From Actinomycetota bacterium (GTDB lineage: Bacteria > Actinomycetota > Actinomycetes > Nanopelagicales > Nanopelagicaceae): DNA of 5,425 nt. The notes beneath the pieces are model-generated. The model saw only the letters and a program-made list of their open reading frames with translations, made no database searches and was not told the DNA's origin. A program made the translations under genes and the position numbers. Below, piece by piece: positions 1 to 5,363 of this stretch (within the stretch, counting starts at the first letter, position 1; each line of letters opens with the position of its first letter). The DNA lies in assembly GCA_009704445.1 (NCBI GenBank), contig WLED01000069.1:1-5425 (forward strand), read 5' to 3'.

Positions 1-1
1 A

Positions 2-88
2 GCATGGAGAATTCTGGGAACAGGTCGCACAGATCACAGATGGTTGCAGTATTTAGAACCATTTGGTGTGGCTGCAGCTACTGCATAA
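2..88 (+). CDS. C-terminal end of an unrecognised protein (5' partial)
   Basis: The frame starting at base 2 is open from the window edge to a TAA at 86-88 and gives 28 residues, beginning AWRILGTGRTDHRW and ending in an alanine-rich tail. The aromatic and charged composition looks like a real protein end, and the stop lies 19 bp before the next plus-strand start, which suits a same-strand neighbour. I do not recognise the family from this fragment, and 28 codons open by chance is quite possible. The call therefore rests mainly on composition and position. No function is proposed. Confidence 0.5.
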   Translation, partial: AWRILGTGRTDHRWLQYLEPFGVAAATA

Positions 89-94
89 GTAAAT

Positions 95-100
95 TACACT
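95..100 (+). promoter_or_regulatory. Candidate -10 element for a leaderless transcript
   Basis: TACACT fits the TANNNT pattern of actinobacterial -10 elements and ends 7 nt before the ATG at 108. Transcription would then begin at or next to the start codon. No Shine-Dalgarno sequence is visible before that ATG, and leaderless mRNAs are common in actinobacteria. No convincing -35 is present, so this is a positional inference. Confidence 0.35.
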
Positions 101-107
101 TACACCC

Positions 108-287
108 ATGTACAGAATTGAAGATGGATCTTTACCCGGCCCAGGAATCAGCGTTTTTGAAACCGTTGTAACATTTTTAGTTATTCCGACAGTTATGTTT
201 GTCGTGATTTCATTTCTTTCATACGTTGCAGTGATGCCACGCAAGAAAAGAAAAGCTGGCGAATCTGTCGTAACTCATATCGAGTAA
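108..287 (+). CDS. Small single-pass membrane protein, 59 aa
   Basis: This short frame encodes a 59-residue protein in three parts. A polar N-terminus carries a DGSLPGPGIS motif at residues 6-15. One hydrophobic helix follows at about residues 18-43, and then a basic RKKRK cluster at 45-49 with a short polar tail. By the positive-inside rule the C-terminus should face the cytoplasm. The start is bounded by an in-frame stop at 90-92, and ATG 108 is the first good start after it. From memory, small actinobacterial membrane proteins with a similar PGPG(L/I)S motif before one helix occur near pepN, but I cannot name a characterised family or function. The opposite-strand frame here is a shadow without protein-like features. 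The gene converges on pepN. Confidence 0.75.
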   Translation: MYRIEDGSLPGPGISVFETVVTFLVIPTVMFVVISFLSYVAVMPRKKRKAGESVVTHIE

Positions 288-310
288 TTAACAAACACAC
301 ATCAATTCCA

Positions 311-334
311 GATTAAAGCCGCGATCGACGCGGC
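311..334 (-). terminator. Probable pepN terminator hairpin
   Basis: A perfect 6-bp GC-only stem, GCCGCG (318-323) with CGCGGC (329-334), closes a 5-nt loop 11 nt beyond the pepN stop codon. Read on the minus strand it is followed by TTTAAT, a short U-rich tail. The tail is weak for an intrinsic terminator. In the plus direction there is no T run, so any effect on the converging small membrane gene would come from the stem alone. Confidence 0.5.
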
Positions 335-345
335 ATGACAAGTAT

Positions 346-2883
346 CTAGCTATCTAGTTTTTGAACCTTCAGCGCACGTATTAAGCCGTCCTGAGATTCC
401 TTAACAAGCTTGCGCAAAACGGCCGGTGAATCTTTGCCCACACCATTTAGCCACGCATTTGTCTTTTCAACAGTTAAATCACTGACCACCCAACTTGGAT
501 ACATGCCTGTCACAAACTTTGCTGCACCTTCATAGGACTTTGAATCCCATTCGGTTATCAAATTGTCAAAGTAAAGATCAACAAATGGAATTAAGAGATG
601 ACGCTGAGATGGTCGCTGAAATCCCGAAACTAGGGCAGAGCGGATAGAGGTAGCAGCAGACTCATCGCGAACTTTGTTAAATGCATATGTTTTGGCCTCA
701 GAATTTGGAAAAGCGGCAAGGGCTGTCTCAAATGCAATGTTGCCGGTGGTTGTGTTGTCTTTGGCAAGTTCTGCCTTCAACTCGCTTTTTGTTGTTGCGC
801 CACGTTCTGTAAGAGCAATCAGTAAGTACCAACGCAGATCGGTATCTAGCTTTAATCCTTTTATCGAGCCATTAAGAACTTCACGAAGATTAGAGATTTG
901 ATCTGGCGTGAAAGCATTTGCTGCAAAAGCACGGGCATAAATCAACTGCAAATCACTGGCAGGTTTTGCTCCACTTACTAAGTGCCATAGTGCATCGGCA
1001 AATTTCTCACGGTATCCATTGCGGTTTGCATCGGTTGCAAATGCTTCGACCGAAGTAGTCAATTGGCTTAAAACAATTGAGACGATTGCATCATCGGTTT
1101 CACCCTTGAGGCCTGAAAAAGCTACCTGCATGAAATCACTTGTTGAGATCTCTGCATCACGGTGCATGTCCCAGACTGCTGCCCAGCAAAGTGCCCGCGC
1201 AAGGTCATCGTTAAGTGAACCAAGATGTGATTTCAGGGTTGCAATTGATCGATCATCAAAGCGCAGTTTGGCATAAGAAAGATCTCGATCATTGATTAGC
1301 AAAAGATCTGCAGTTTTTTCAGCAGACAAATCAACAACTTTAGTTAGAGCTCCGTTTACATCAAGTTCTACCGATTTACGAAGTTTTAACGCATCTCCGG
1401 TTATGTCATAAAGGCCAACTGCTAAGCGATGAGGACGCAATTCTTTTGATCCTTCTGGAATAAGCGGTACCTCTTGAGCGATAGCAATGCTTGTGTATGA
1501 ACCATTTTGAATATCTAAAACTGGTCGCAGAGTATTTACTCCGGCAGTTTGTAGCCAGGTTTTAACCCATGCATCTAATGCGCGACCACTTGATGCTTCA
1601 AGTTCTACAAGTAGATCATCAAGAGTTGTATTGGCCCAAGCATGCTTTGCAAAATAGGTTTGTAGCGCCGCAATAAACTGCGGGCGACCAACGTGTGCAA
1701 CGAGTTGATGCAAGACAGATGCACCCTTTGCATATGTAATTCCATCAAAGTTTGCATTGACCGCTTCCATATCGACCATGTCGGCGATTATGGGATGTGT
1801 TGAAGAGAGCTGATCTTGACGATAAGCCCAGTTTTTTCTAGCGCAGTTAAACTCTGACCAAGCTCCCTTAAATCTAGTGGCTTCAGATAAAGCTAGATAA
1901 GAAGACCATTCAGCAAAAGATTCGTTAAGCCATAAGTCATCCCACCAAGACATGGTGACCATGTCTCCAAACCACATATGGGCCATCTCGTGCAAAATGG
2001 TATTTGCCCGTGCAAGGTATGCCTTTTCAGGAACATGGCTGCGGAAAACTAAAACATCTTCGCGGAAAGTAACAGCTCCTGCATTTTCCATTGCGCCAAA
2101 GTTGAAATCAACAACTGCGATCTGGTCATACTTTTCAAATGGATATGCCAGACCAAATGTCTTTTCAAAGTATTCAAAGCCTTGCTTGGTAATTAAGAAA
2201 ATATCATCGGGATCTAAGTACTGCATCATCGATTTACGGCAGTAGATCCCCATCGGAATCTCTTTAACGCCTTTATAAACATCGTGAACTGATGAATAAG
2301 GCCCGGCGATCAGTGCATCTAAATATGTTGAAATTCGCGGAGTAGTTGAAAACTTCCATTCAACAAATTCACCCTTAGCAGTTTTTGATTCAACGGGATT
2401 ATTTGAAACAGCCTCCCAGTGCCCAGGTGTTGTTACATGTAATGTAAAGGTGGCCTTTAAAGCTGGCTGATCAAAGCAAGCAAACATGTTGCGAATATGG
2501 GCAGTCTCACCTTGCGAGTAGAGATAGACCTCACCATCTGATGGGTCAACAGAGCGCTGCAAGCCTTCACCGGATTTGGAGTACTCGGCCTGCATTTCAA
2601 TGACTAAGTAATTTTCTTCCTCTAAGTTAGTAAGAAAGATGCTCTCTCCATCAAAGTTTGTTGTATCAACAGGCTGACCATTTAATGTCGCGCTGATTAC
2701 AGAACGGCCAACTGCGTCAATAAATGTGGCATAACCCTTTTTATTACAAGAGAACTTAACCTCAGACTTTGAGTAGAAAACCTCTTCATCTTTGGTTACA
2801 TCAAGGGTCACGACATAGCTATGGACATATAAATGGTCAGCGCGCTCTTTTGCTTCAGCACGGCTTAAATTCAGTCCTGGCAC
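346..2883 (-). CDS. pepN: Aminopeptidase N, M1-family zinc metallopeptidase
   Basis: This is a complete 845-residue aminopeptidase N, which removes N-terminal residues from peptides in the cytoplasm during peptide turnover. The exopeptidase motif GAMEN is at 263-267. The zinc site is HEMAH at 298-302 plus E321 in NESFAEW, with 18 residues between the second His and that Glu as in gluzincins. Y384 in ITYAKGASV matches the transition-state tyrosine. The N-terminal beta domain covers about 1-185, the thermolysin-like domain about 186-440, and a long ERAP1-C-like helical domain fills the rest. The length and the MPGLNLSRAEA opening fit the Streptomyces lividans/mycobacterial type. No signal peptide is seen. 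The start is GTG, chosen because AAGGAG lies 6 nt upstream. pepN diverges from trmB across 55 bp. All key residues are present and nothing suggests decay. Confidence 0.97.
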   Translation of the reverse strand: MPGLNLSRAEAKERADHLYVHSYVVTLDVTKDEEVFYSKSEVKFSCNKKGYATFIDAVGRSVISATLNGQPVDTTNFDGESIFLTNLEEENYLVIEMQAEYSKSGEGLQRSVDPSDGEVYLYSQGETAHIRNMFACFDQPALKATFTLHVTTPGHWEAVSNNPVESKTAKGEFVEWKFSTTPRISTYLDALIAGPYSSVHDVYKGVKEIPMGIYCRKSMMQYLDPDDIFLITKQGFEYFEKTFGLAYPFEKYDQIAVVDFNFGAMENAGAVTFREDVLVFRSHVPEKAYLARANTILHEMAHMWFGDMVTMSWWDDLWLNESFAEWSSYLALSEATRFKGAWSEFNCARKNWAYRQDQLSSTHPIIADMVDMEAVNANFDGITYAKGASVLHQLVAHVGRPQFIAALQTYFAKHAWANTTLDDLLVELEASSGRALDAWVKTWLQTAGVNTLRPVLDIQNGSYTSIAIAQEVPLIPEGSKELRPHRLAVGLYDITGDALKLRKSVELDVNGALTKVVDLSAEKTADLLLINDRDLSYAKLRFDDRSIATLKSHLGSLNDDLARALCWAAVWDMHRDAEISTSDFMQVAFSGLKGETDDAIVSIVLSQLTTSVEAFATDANRNGYREKFADALWHLVSGAKPASDLQLIYARAFAANAFTPDQISNLREVLNGSIKGLKLDTDLRWYLLIALTERGATTKSELKAELAKDNTTTGNIAFETALAAFPNSEAKTYAFNKVRDESAATSIRSALVSGFQRPSQRHLLIPFVDLYFDNLITEWDSKSYEGAAKFVTGMYPSWVVSDLTVEKTNAWLNGVGKDSPAVLRKLVKESQDGLIRALKVQKLDS

Positions 2884-2889
2884 TTGTGA

Positions 2890-2895
2890 CTCCTT
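2890..2895 (-). promoter_or_regulatory. Shine-Dalgarno of pepN, fixes the GTG start
   Basis: On the minus strand AAGGAG lies 6 nt before the GTG at 2883-2881. This is near-ideal spacing and complementarity to the 16S rRNA 3' end. It supports the non-ATG start and contrasts with trmB and the small membrane gene, which show no clear Shine-Dalgarno. Confidence 0.75.
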
Positions 2896-2910
2896 CGGGG
2901 CTTTGTAGGT

Positions 2911-2916
2911 TCTAAT
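2911..2916 (+). promoter_or_regulatory. Candidate -10 element for trmB
   Basis: TCTAAT differs from TATAAT at one base and would place the transcription start near 2923, leaving a leader of about 16 nt before the trmB ATG at 2939. No good -35 is found at 16-18 bp spacing. The predicted start falls on a different ATG (2923) that is out of frame with trmB and opens a short frame of unclear meaning. Confidence 0.3.
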
Positions 2917-2938
2917 CCAACCATGACAGAGTTAGCCC

Positions 2939-3598
2939 ATGGAACGCCCAACGGTTCGCAGCTACAGCATTCGAGGCTCTCGAATTACCGTTGCACAGCG
3001 CCAAGCAAAAACGGCGCTTCAAATGGTTCATGGAATTGAATTTAAGCAAGAGATCATTGACCTAAAGGCGATATTTCCAAAGGCCAACAAAATAATCATG
3101 GAGATTGGTTTTGGAATGGGTGAGGCTACGGCCATCATTGCAAAAAACCATCCAGACAATGCCTACATTGCAGTTGATGTTCACCCACCCGGGATTGGCA
3201 AACTGCTTGCACGAATTGATGAAGACAATCTGACTAATGTAAAAGTTATTGAAGACGATGTGCACGTTGTCTTGGAGCATATGTTTGCAGACCATTGCCT
3301 AGATGGAATTCACCTATTTTTTCCTGACCCATGGCCGAAGAAAAAACATCACAAACGTCGCATAGTAAATGATGGATTTTTACAGCTGATTCATCCCAAA
3401 CTAAAAAAGGCTGGCTTCATTCATATTGCAACCGACTGGGTGCCATATGCAACCGCTATCCAAGAGGTTTTTTCCAACTCAGATTTGTTTGCTGGGGGAG
3501 TGATCCCAAAGCCAGAGTGGCGACCTGTAACGCGCTTTGAAGACCAGGGCATTGATAAGGATCACGCTGTCAACGATATGTATTACATAGCGCAATAA
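2939..3598 (+). CDS. trmB: tRNA (guanine-N7-)-methyltransferase
   Basis: TrmB uses S-adenosylmethionine to form 7-methylguanosine, normally at position 46 in the tRNA variable loop. The 219-residue product has the family signatures in order. An N-terminal RSYSIRGSRIT segment is at 7-17. The SAM-binding motif I, EIGFGMGE, is at 55-62, with an acidic D80 at the end of the next strand. The hallmark PDPWPKKKHHKRR is at 129-141. The C-terminal block TRFEDQGIDKDHAVNDMYY starts at 198. An in-frame TAG at 2933-2935 prevents any upstream extension, so ATG 2939 is the earliest start, and the family N-terminal motif begins only 6 residues later. No Shine-Dalgarno is evident. The gene diverges from pepN and runs tail to tail into rpiB with 6 bp between the stops, leaving no room for a separate terminator. 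Confidence 0.95.
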   Translation: MERPTVRSYSIRGSRITVAQRQAKTALQMVHGIEFKQEIIDLKAIFPKANKIIMEIGFGMGEATAIIAKNHPDNAYIAVDVHPPGIGKLLARIDEDNLTNVKVIEDDVHVVLEHMFADHCLDGIHLFFPDPWPKKKHHKRRIVNDGFLQLIHPKLKKAGFIHIATDWVPYATAIQEVFSNSDLFAGGVIPKPEWRPVTRFEDQGIDKDHAVNDMYYIAQ

Positions 3599-3604
3599 AG
3601 GGCG

Positions 3605-4060
3605 TTAGAGCTTTCCTTGATTTTCATATCGTGCAATTTTGTTTATTCGTCTCACATGGCGCTCATCATTTGAAAAAGGCGTTTGAATAAAGGCATCAAT
3701 AATGGCTTTGCACTCATCAATACTGTGCATACGGCCACCGATACCAATTACATTTGCATTGTTGTGATCTCGCCCAAGCTTTGCTGTCTCAACGTTCCAT
3801 GCAAGAACTGCGCGGACGCCCTTTACTTTATTGGCCGCAATCTGCTCTCCATTTCCAGATCCACCTAAGACAATTCCTAGTGAAGCCGGATCTGCAACTG
3901 TTGCAATAGCTGCCGGAATACAAAAATCTGGATAGTCATCTACTGCGTCATAAACATGTGGTCCGTGGTCTTTAACATCGTGACCTTTGCTTTGTAAGTA
4001 CTCAACTAGTGCAGCCTTTAGCTCTAACCCTGCATGATCACTTCCGATATGAATGCGCAT
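3605..4060 (-). CDS. rpiB: Ribose-5-phosphate isomerase B
   Basis: RpiB interconverts ribose 5-phosphate and ribulose 5-phosphate in the non-oxidative pentose phosphate pathway. The 151-residue product matches the LacAB/RpiB fold length. It opens with IGSDHAG (5-11), the phosphosugar-binding region. GIVLGGSGNGEQ (62-73) contains E72, equivalent by motif to the catalytic Glu75 of Mycobacterium tuberculosis RpiB. The Cys base of E. coli RpiB is absent, as is usual in actinobacteria. H99 in GRDHNNAN matches the ring-opening histidine, and NVIGIGGRM (103-111) follows. ATG 4060 is right because the first strand begins immediately. No Shine-Dalgarno is visible. A terminator-like hairpin lies 29 bp upstream, so either the promoter sits in the short gap between them or the hairpin lies inside the rpiB leader. 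Confidence 0.95.
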   Translation of the reverse strand: MRIHIGSDHAGLELKAALVEYLQSKGHDVKDHGPHVYDAVDDYPDFCIPAAIATVADPASLGIVLGGSGNGEQIAANKVKGVRAVLAWNVETAKLGRDHNNANVIGIGGRMHSIDECKAIIDAFIQTPFSNDERHVRRINKIARYENQGKL

Positions 4061-4080
4061 ATGGATATCTTGCCATGAGC

Positions 4081-4117
4081 AAAGAAAAACCCACCTTGTG
4101 ATTTCTCACGTGGCGGG
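4081..4117 (-). terminator. Terminator-like hairpin directly upstream of rpiB
   Basis: Two 12-nt arms, 4090-4101 and 4106-4117, fold around a 4-nt loop. In the minus-strand RNA the lower stem is CCCGCC with GGTGGG (6 bp including one G-U), then a 2x2 internal loop, then GTGA with TCAC capped by a GAAA tetraloop. TTTTTCTTT follows. In the plus-strand RNA the fold is also possible, with two mismatches and one wobble, followed by CTTTTCTCTT, so it may act in both directions. No gene on either strand obviously needs it. It could stop transcripts coming from the tRNA side, or attenuate rpiB if that promoter lies further right. Confidence 0.5.
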
Positions 4118-4132
4118 CTTTTCTCTTACCTT

Positions 4133-4162
4133 AGGAGGAAGTAATTTATGTACATTGACTAG
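4133..4162 (+). other. Orphan perfect Shine-Dalgarno with a 4-codon ORF
   Basis: AGGAGG at 4133-4138 is followed, after 9 nt, by ATG 4148 and the frame MYID-stop, ending at 4162. Six bases after that stop comes another two-codon frame, ATG GAC TAG (4168-4176), so the hexamer GACTAG appears twice, 14 bp apart. The ribosome-binding site is the best in the window, yet no real gene follows at the right distance. It may be a leader mini-ORF, the remnant of a lost gene, or chance. Confidence 0.25.
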
Positions 4163-4221
4163 GTGTCATGGACTAGTGCCAAATAAACAGCAGTTCACTG
4201 TGGAATCTGACAGGTGGACCT

Positions 4222-4227
4222 TAAAAT
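4222..4227 (+). promoter_or_regulatory. Candidate -10 element for the collagen-like gene
   Basis: TAAAAT differs from TATAAT at one base and would start transcription near 4234, a few bases before the outer stem of the predicted leader structure. No recognisable -35 stands at 16-18 bp. The element is an inference from base composition and from its fit with the folded leader. Confidence 0.35.
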
Positions 4228-4240
4228 CCGATGAGTCTTG

Positions 4241-4356
4241 AAATCAGAATTAATAGGGACAGCCCTTGCGCATGTGTGATTGCGCGTAGGAACTCCTTAT
4301 TCGTTTGAAGAAAATAGGGGTCGAGACTGGGTTTCCTCACAGAAATTCGGTGATTT
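4241..4356 (+). promoter_or_regulatory. Foldable 5' leader of the collagen-like gene, possible cis-regulatory RNA
   Basis: The roughly 120-nt leader can form a nested multi-stem structure. The outer stem pairs 4241-4251 with 4344-4356: 11 Watson-Crick pairs with only G4349 and G4350 bulged. After an internal loop, AGGGA (4255-4259) can pair with TTCCT (4333-4337). Inside are two hairpins. One is CCT/AGG plus GCGCA/TGCGC (4264-4290) with an 8-nt loop. The other is ACTCC-T-TATT with AATAGGGGT (4292-4321), with one bulged T. The outer stem's 3' strand contains the ribosome-binding site and ends at the base before the start codon, which would block translation when folded. The layout resembles translational riboswitches or thermosensors, but it matches no riboswitch consensus I can recall. 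The pairings were found by eye in AT-rich DNA, without energies or comparative data. Confidence 0.35.
4349..4354 (+). promoter_or_regulatory. Ribosome-binding site of the collagen-like gene
   Basis: GGTGAT is complementary to AUCACC of the 16S rRNA 3' end. It sits 2 nt before the ATG, which corresponds to normal spacing once aligned with a full AGGAGGTGAT. The in-frame TGA at 4351-4353 lies inside it, so the coding region cannot start further upstream. Confidence 0.5.
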
Positions 4357-5283
4357 ATGAAAACCAATAAAGGGTTGATGGCTTTATCCCTAGTGCTTGT
4401 TCTGGTGCTGGCACCAACAGCTATTGCCGCACCAACTCTTTCAAATAAAGCTGCAGGTAGAACAGGAACGACGACGGTTAACACCATACTCAGTGGCGTT
4501 GGAGTTCCTTCTAGAAATTTAGGTATTGATGGTGATTTTTACATCGATACGAAGAATGCAAATCTTTACGGACCAAAGACAAATGGAGTATGGAAACTGA
4601 CAACTTCTCTGCGTGCTTTGCCAACAAAGGCAAATCCCACTGTGCCAGGTGCAACTGGAACAACTGGTGCCGCTGGTACAGCAGGAGCAGCTGGAGTGAT
4701 TGGACCTCGCGGATTACCTGGCGCTAATGGAGCAACAGGTGCTGCAGGTTTACCGGGAATTGCTGGTACCAATGGATTACCTGGCGCTGCAGGAACTAAT
4801 GGTTTACCTGGCGCTGCAGGTGCTCCTGGAACCGCAGGTGCGCCAGGTGCAGCTGGTACAAATGGAAGTATCTCTGCATCACAATCTTCAATTTCATTTG
4901 CTGCATTACTTCCAGGTACAGCAGGAAGCACAACAGTGTCTAATGCTTTTGGAAGTTTTGAAGCCGGAAAGTCTTATGTTGTCAGAGTTTTAATAAGGAC
5001 TTTTGATGTAAATGCCTCTGCTCCGAGTTATGGAATTGGCTTATCCATTGCAGCTGAAGGCGGAGCGCCAGGAATCACAACAAGTTATGTCGTATCGACA
5101 GGTTCTGTTTATTCGGGGACCAACAGAGTTAATGTTTCCGTAATTGCGGACGTGGTATTGAATGGAGTTTCAGTAGCAACTCCATACTCTTTGATTGCAA
5201 CCCTGACCTCAGGTTCAAATTTCGAAGCAAGTATTTCTGCCAGTGGGACATATACAAAAATTCAGGTCGGGGCTATCGGATAA
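4357..5283 (+). CDS. Exported collagen-like Gly-X-Y repeat protein
   Basis: The 308-residue product is probably secreted. It has a basic MKTNK start, a hydrophobic core at about 7-19, and a likely signal peptidase I site after AIA (22-24). Residues 46-80 carry GVGVPSRNLGIDGDFYIDT and YGPK..GVWK, a module I recall preceding collagen repeats in other bacterial and phage proteins. Residues 98-169 are 24 uninterrupted Gly-X-Y triplets, mostly GAA, GTN, GLP and GAP, expected to form a trimeric triple helix. Residues 171-308 are Ser/Thr/Val-rich, predicted beta, with no cysteine, and could be a trimerising head like those of spore or phage collagen-like proteins; this is inference. No LPXTG motif or C-terminal membrane anchor is present, so attachment to the cell is unexplained. 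The frame is intact. A surface or adhesive role is possible but not shown. Confidence 0.9.
   Translation: MKTNKGLMALSLVLVLVLAPTAIAAPTLSNKAAGRTGTTTVNTILSGVGVPSRNLGIDGDFYIDTKNANLYGPKTNGVWKLTTSLRALPTKANPTVPGATGTTGAAGTAGAAGVIGPRGLPGANGATGAAGLPGIAGTNGLPGAAGTNGLPGAAGAPGTAGAPGAAGTNGSISASQSSISFAALLPGTAGSTTVSNAFGSFEAGKSYVVRVLIRTFDVNASAPSYGIGLSIAAEGGAPGITTSYVVSTGSVYSGTNRVNVSVIADVVLNGVSVATPYSLIATLTSGSNFEASISASGTYTKIQVGAIG
4765..4818 (+). repeat. Two tandem 27-bp units in the collagen region
   Basis: Bases 4765-4791 and 4792-4818 each encode GTNGLPGAA and differ at only three positions (T/A, C/T and A/T at unit positions 3, 6 and 12). The core GGATTACCTGGCGCT of the first unit also occurs at 4711-4725. 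Near-identity at synonymous sites, beyond what the protein requires, points to recent duplication by slippage or unequal recombination. Confidence 0.8.
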
Positions 5284-5289
5284 AAAACT

Positions 5290-5363
5290 TGGAGCGGGTG
5301 ACCGGGATCGAACCGGCATGGCCAGCTTGGAAGGCTGGGGCTCTACCATTGAGCTACACCCGC
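5290..5363 (-). tRNA. tRNA-Gly, anticodon UCC, CCA encoded
   Basis: The minus strand folds into a complete cloverleaf. The acceptor stem is GCGGGTG with CACCCGC, the discriminator base is U, and the genome encodes the CCA end. The D arm is GCTC/GAGC with an AATGGTA loop. The anticodon stem CCAGC/GCTGG closes loop CTTCCAA, giving anticodon UCC (5329-5331) for GGA and GGG codons. The variable loop is 4 nt. The T stem GCCGG/CCGGT, with one G-U pair, carries loop TTCGATC. TTTTTT follows two bases after CCA, a U tract that may help end transcription and that overlaps the stop region of the converging collagen-like gene. A weak TACCTT (complement of 5378-5383) could be its -10 element. Nothing else is recognised in 5364-5425. 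Confidence 0.96.

Noticed and set aside
53..244. 63-codon minus-strand frame opposite the small membrane gene
   Set aside because: Its product is Thr/Ser-rich without domain features; the plus-strand frame has clear membrane-protein architecture.
674..2245. Plus-strand frames of 75-97 codons inside pepN
   Set aside because: They are antisense shadows of a fully supported M1 peptidase and have no ribosome-binding sites or protein-like signatures.
3062..3295. Minus-strand frame opposite trmB
   Set aside because: It overlaps the conserved TrmB SAM-binding region and has no recognisable content.
3597..3625. Weak hairpin AAAG/CTTT around the trmB and rpiB stops as a shared terminator
   Set aside because: The stem is only 4-5 AT-rich pairs with a large loop and does not fit an intrinsic terminator.
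4053..4241. 62-codon plus-strand frame between rpiB and the collagen-like gene
   Set aside because: It overlaps the rpiB start and the hairpin, has no Shine-Dalgarno at its ATG, and its Cys/His/Ser-rich composition looks random.
4238..4260. Similarity of TTGAAATCAG...GGGAC to part of the ydaO (c-di-AMP) riboswitch
   Set aside because: Only a few bases match from memory and the rest of the conserved core is not present in order.
4221..4487. 88-codon minus-strand frame over the collagen leader
   Set aside because: It is antisense to the signal peptide and leader; its hydrophobic stretch is the complement of the signal sequence.
4765..4818. CRISPR-like repeat
   Set aside because: The repeats are directly adjacent, in frame and code for Gly-X-Y triplets; there are no unique spacers.
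4566..4931. 121-codon minus-strand frame rich in Pro-Ala-Val
   Set aside because: It is the reverse complement of Gly-X-Y codons, a common artefact of collagen repeats.
4700..4993. 97-codon plus-strand frame overlapping the collagen region
   Set aside because: It is a +1 frame shadow with Leu/Gln repeats created by the repetitive Gly-X-Y codons.
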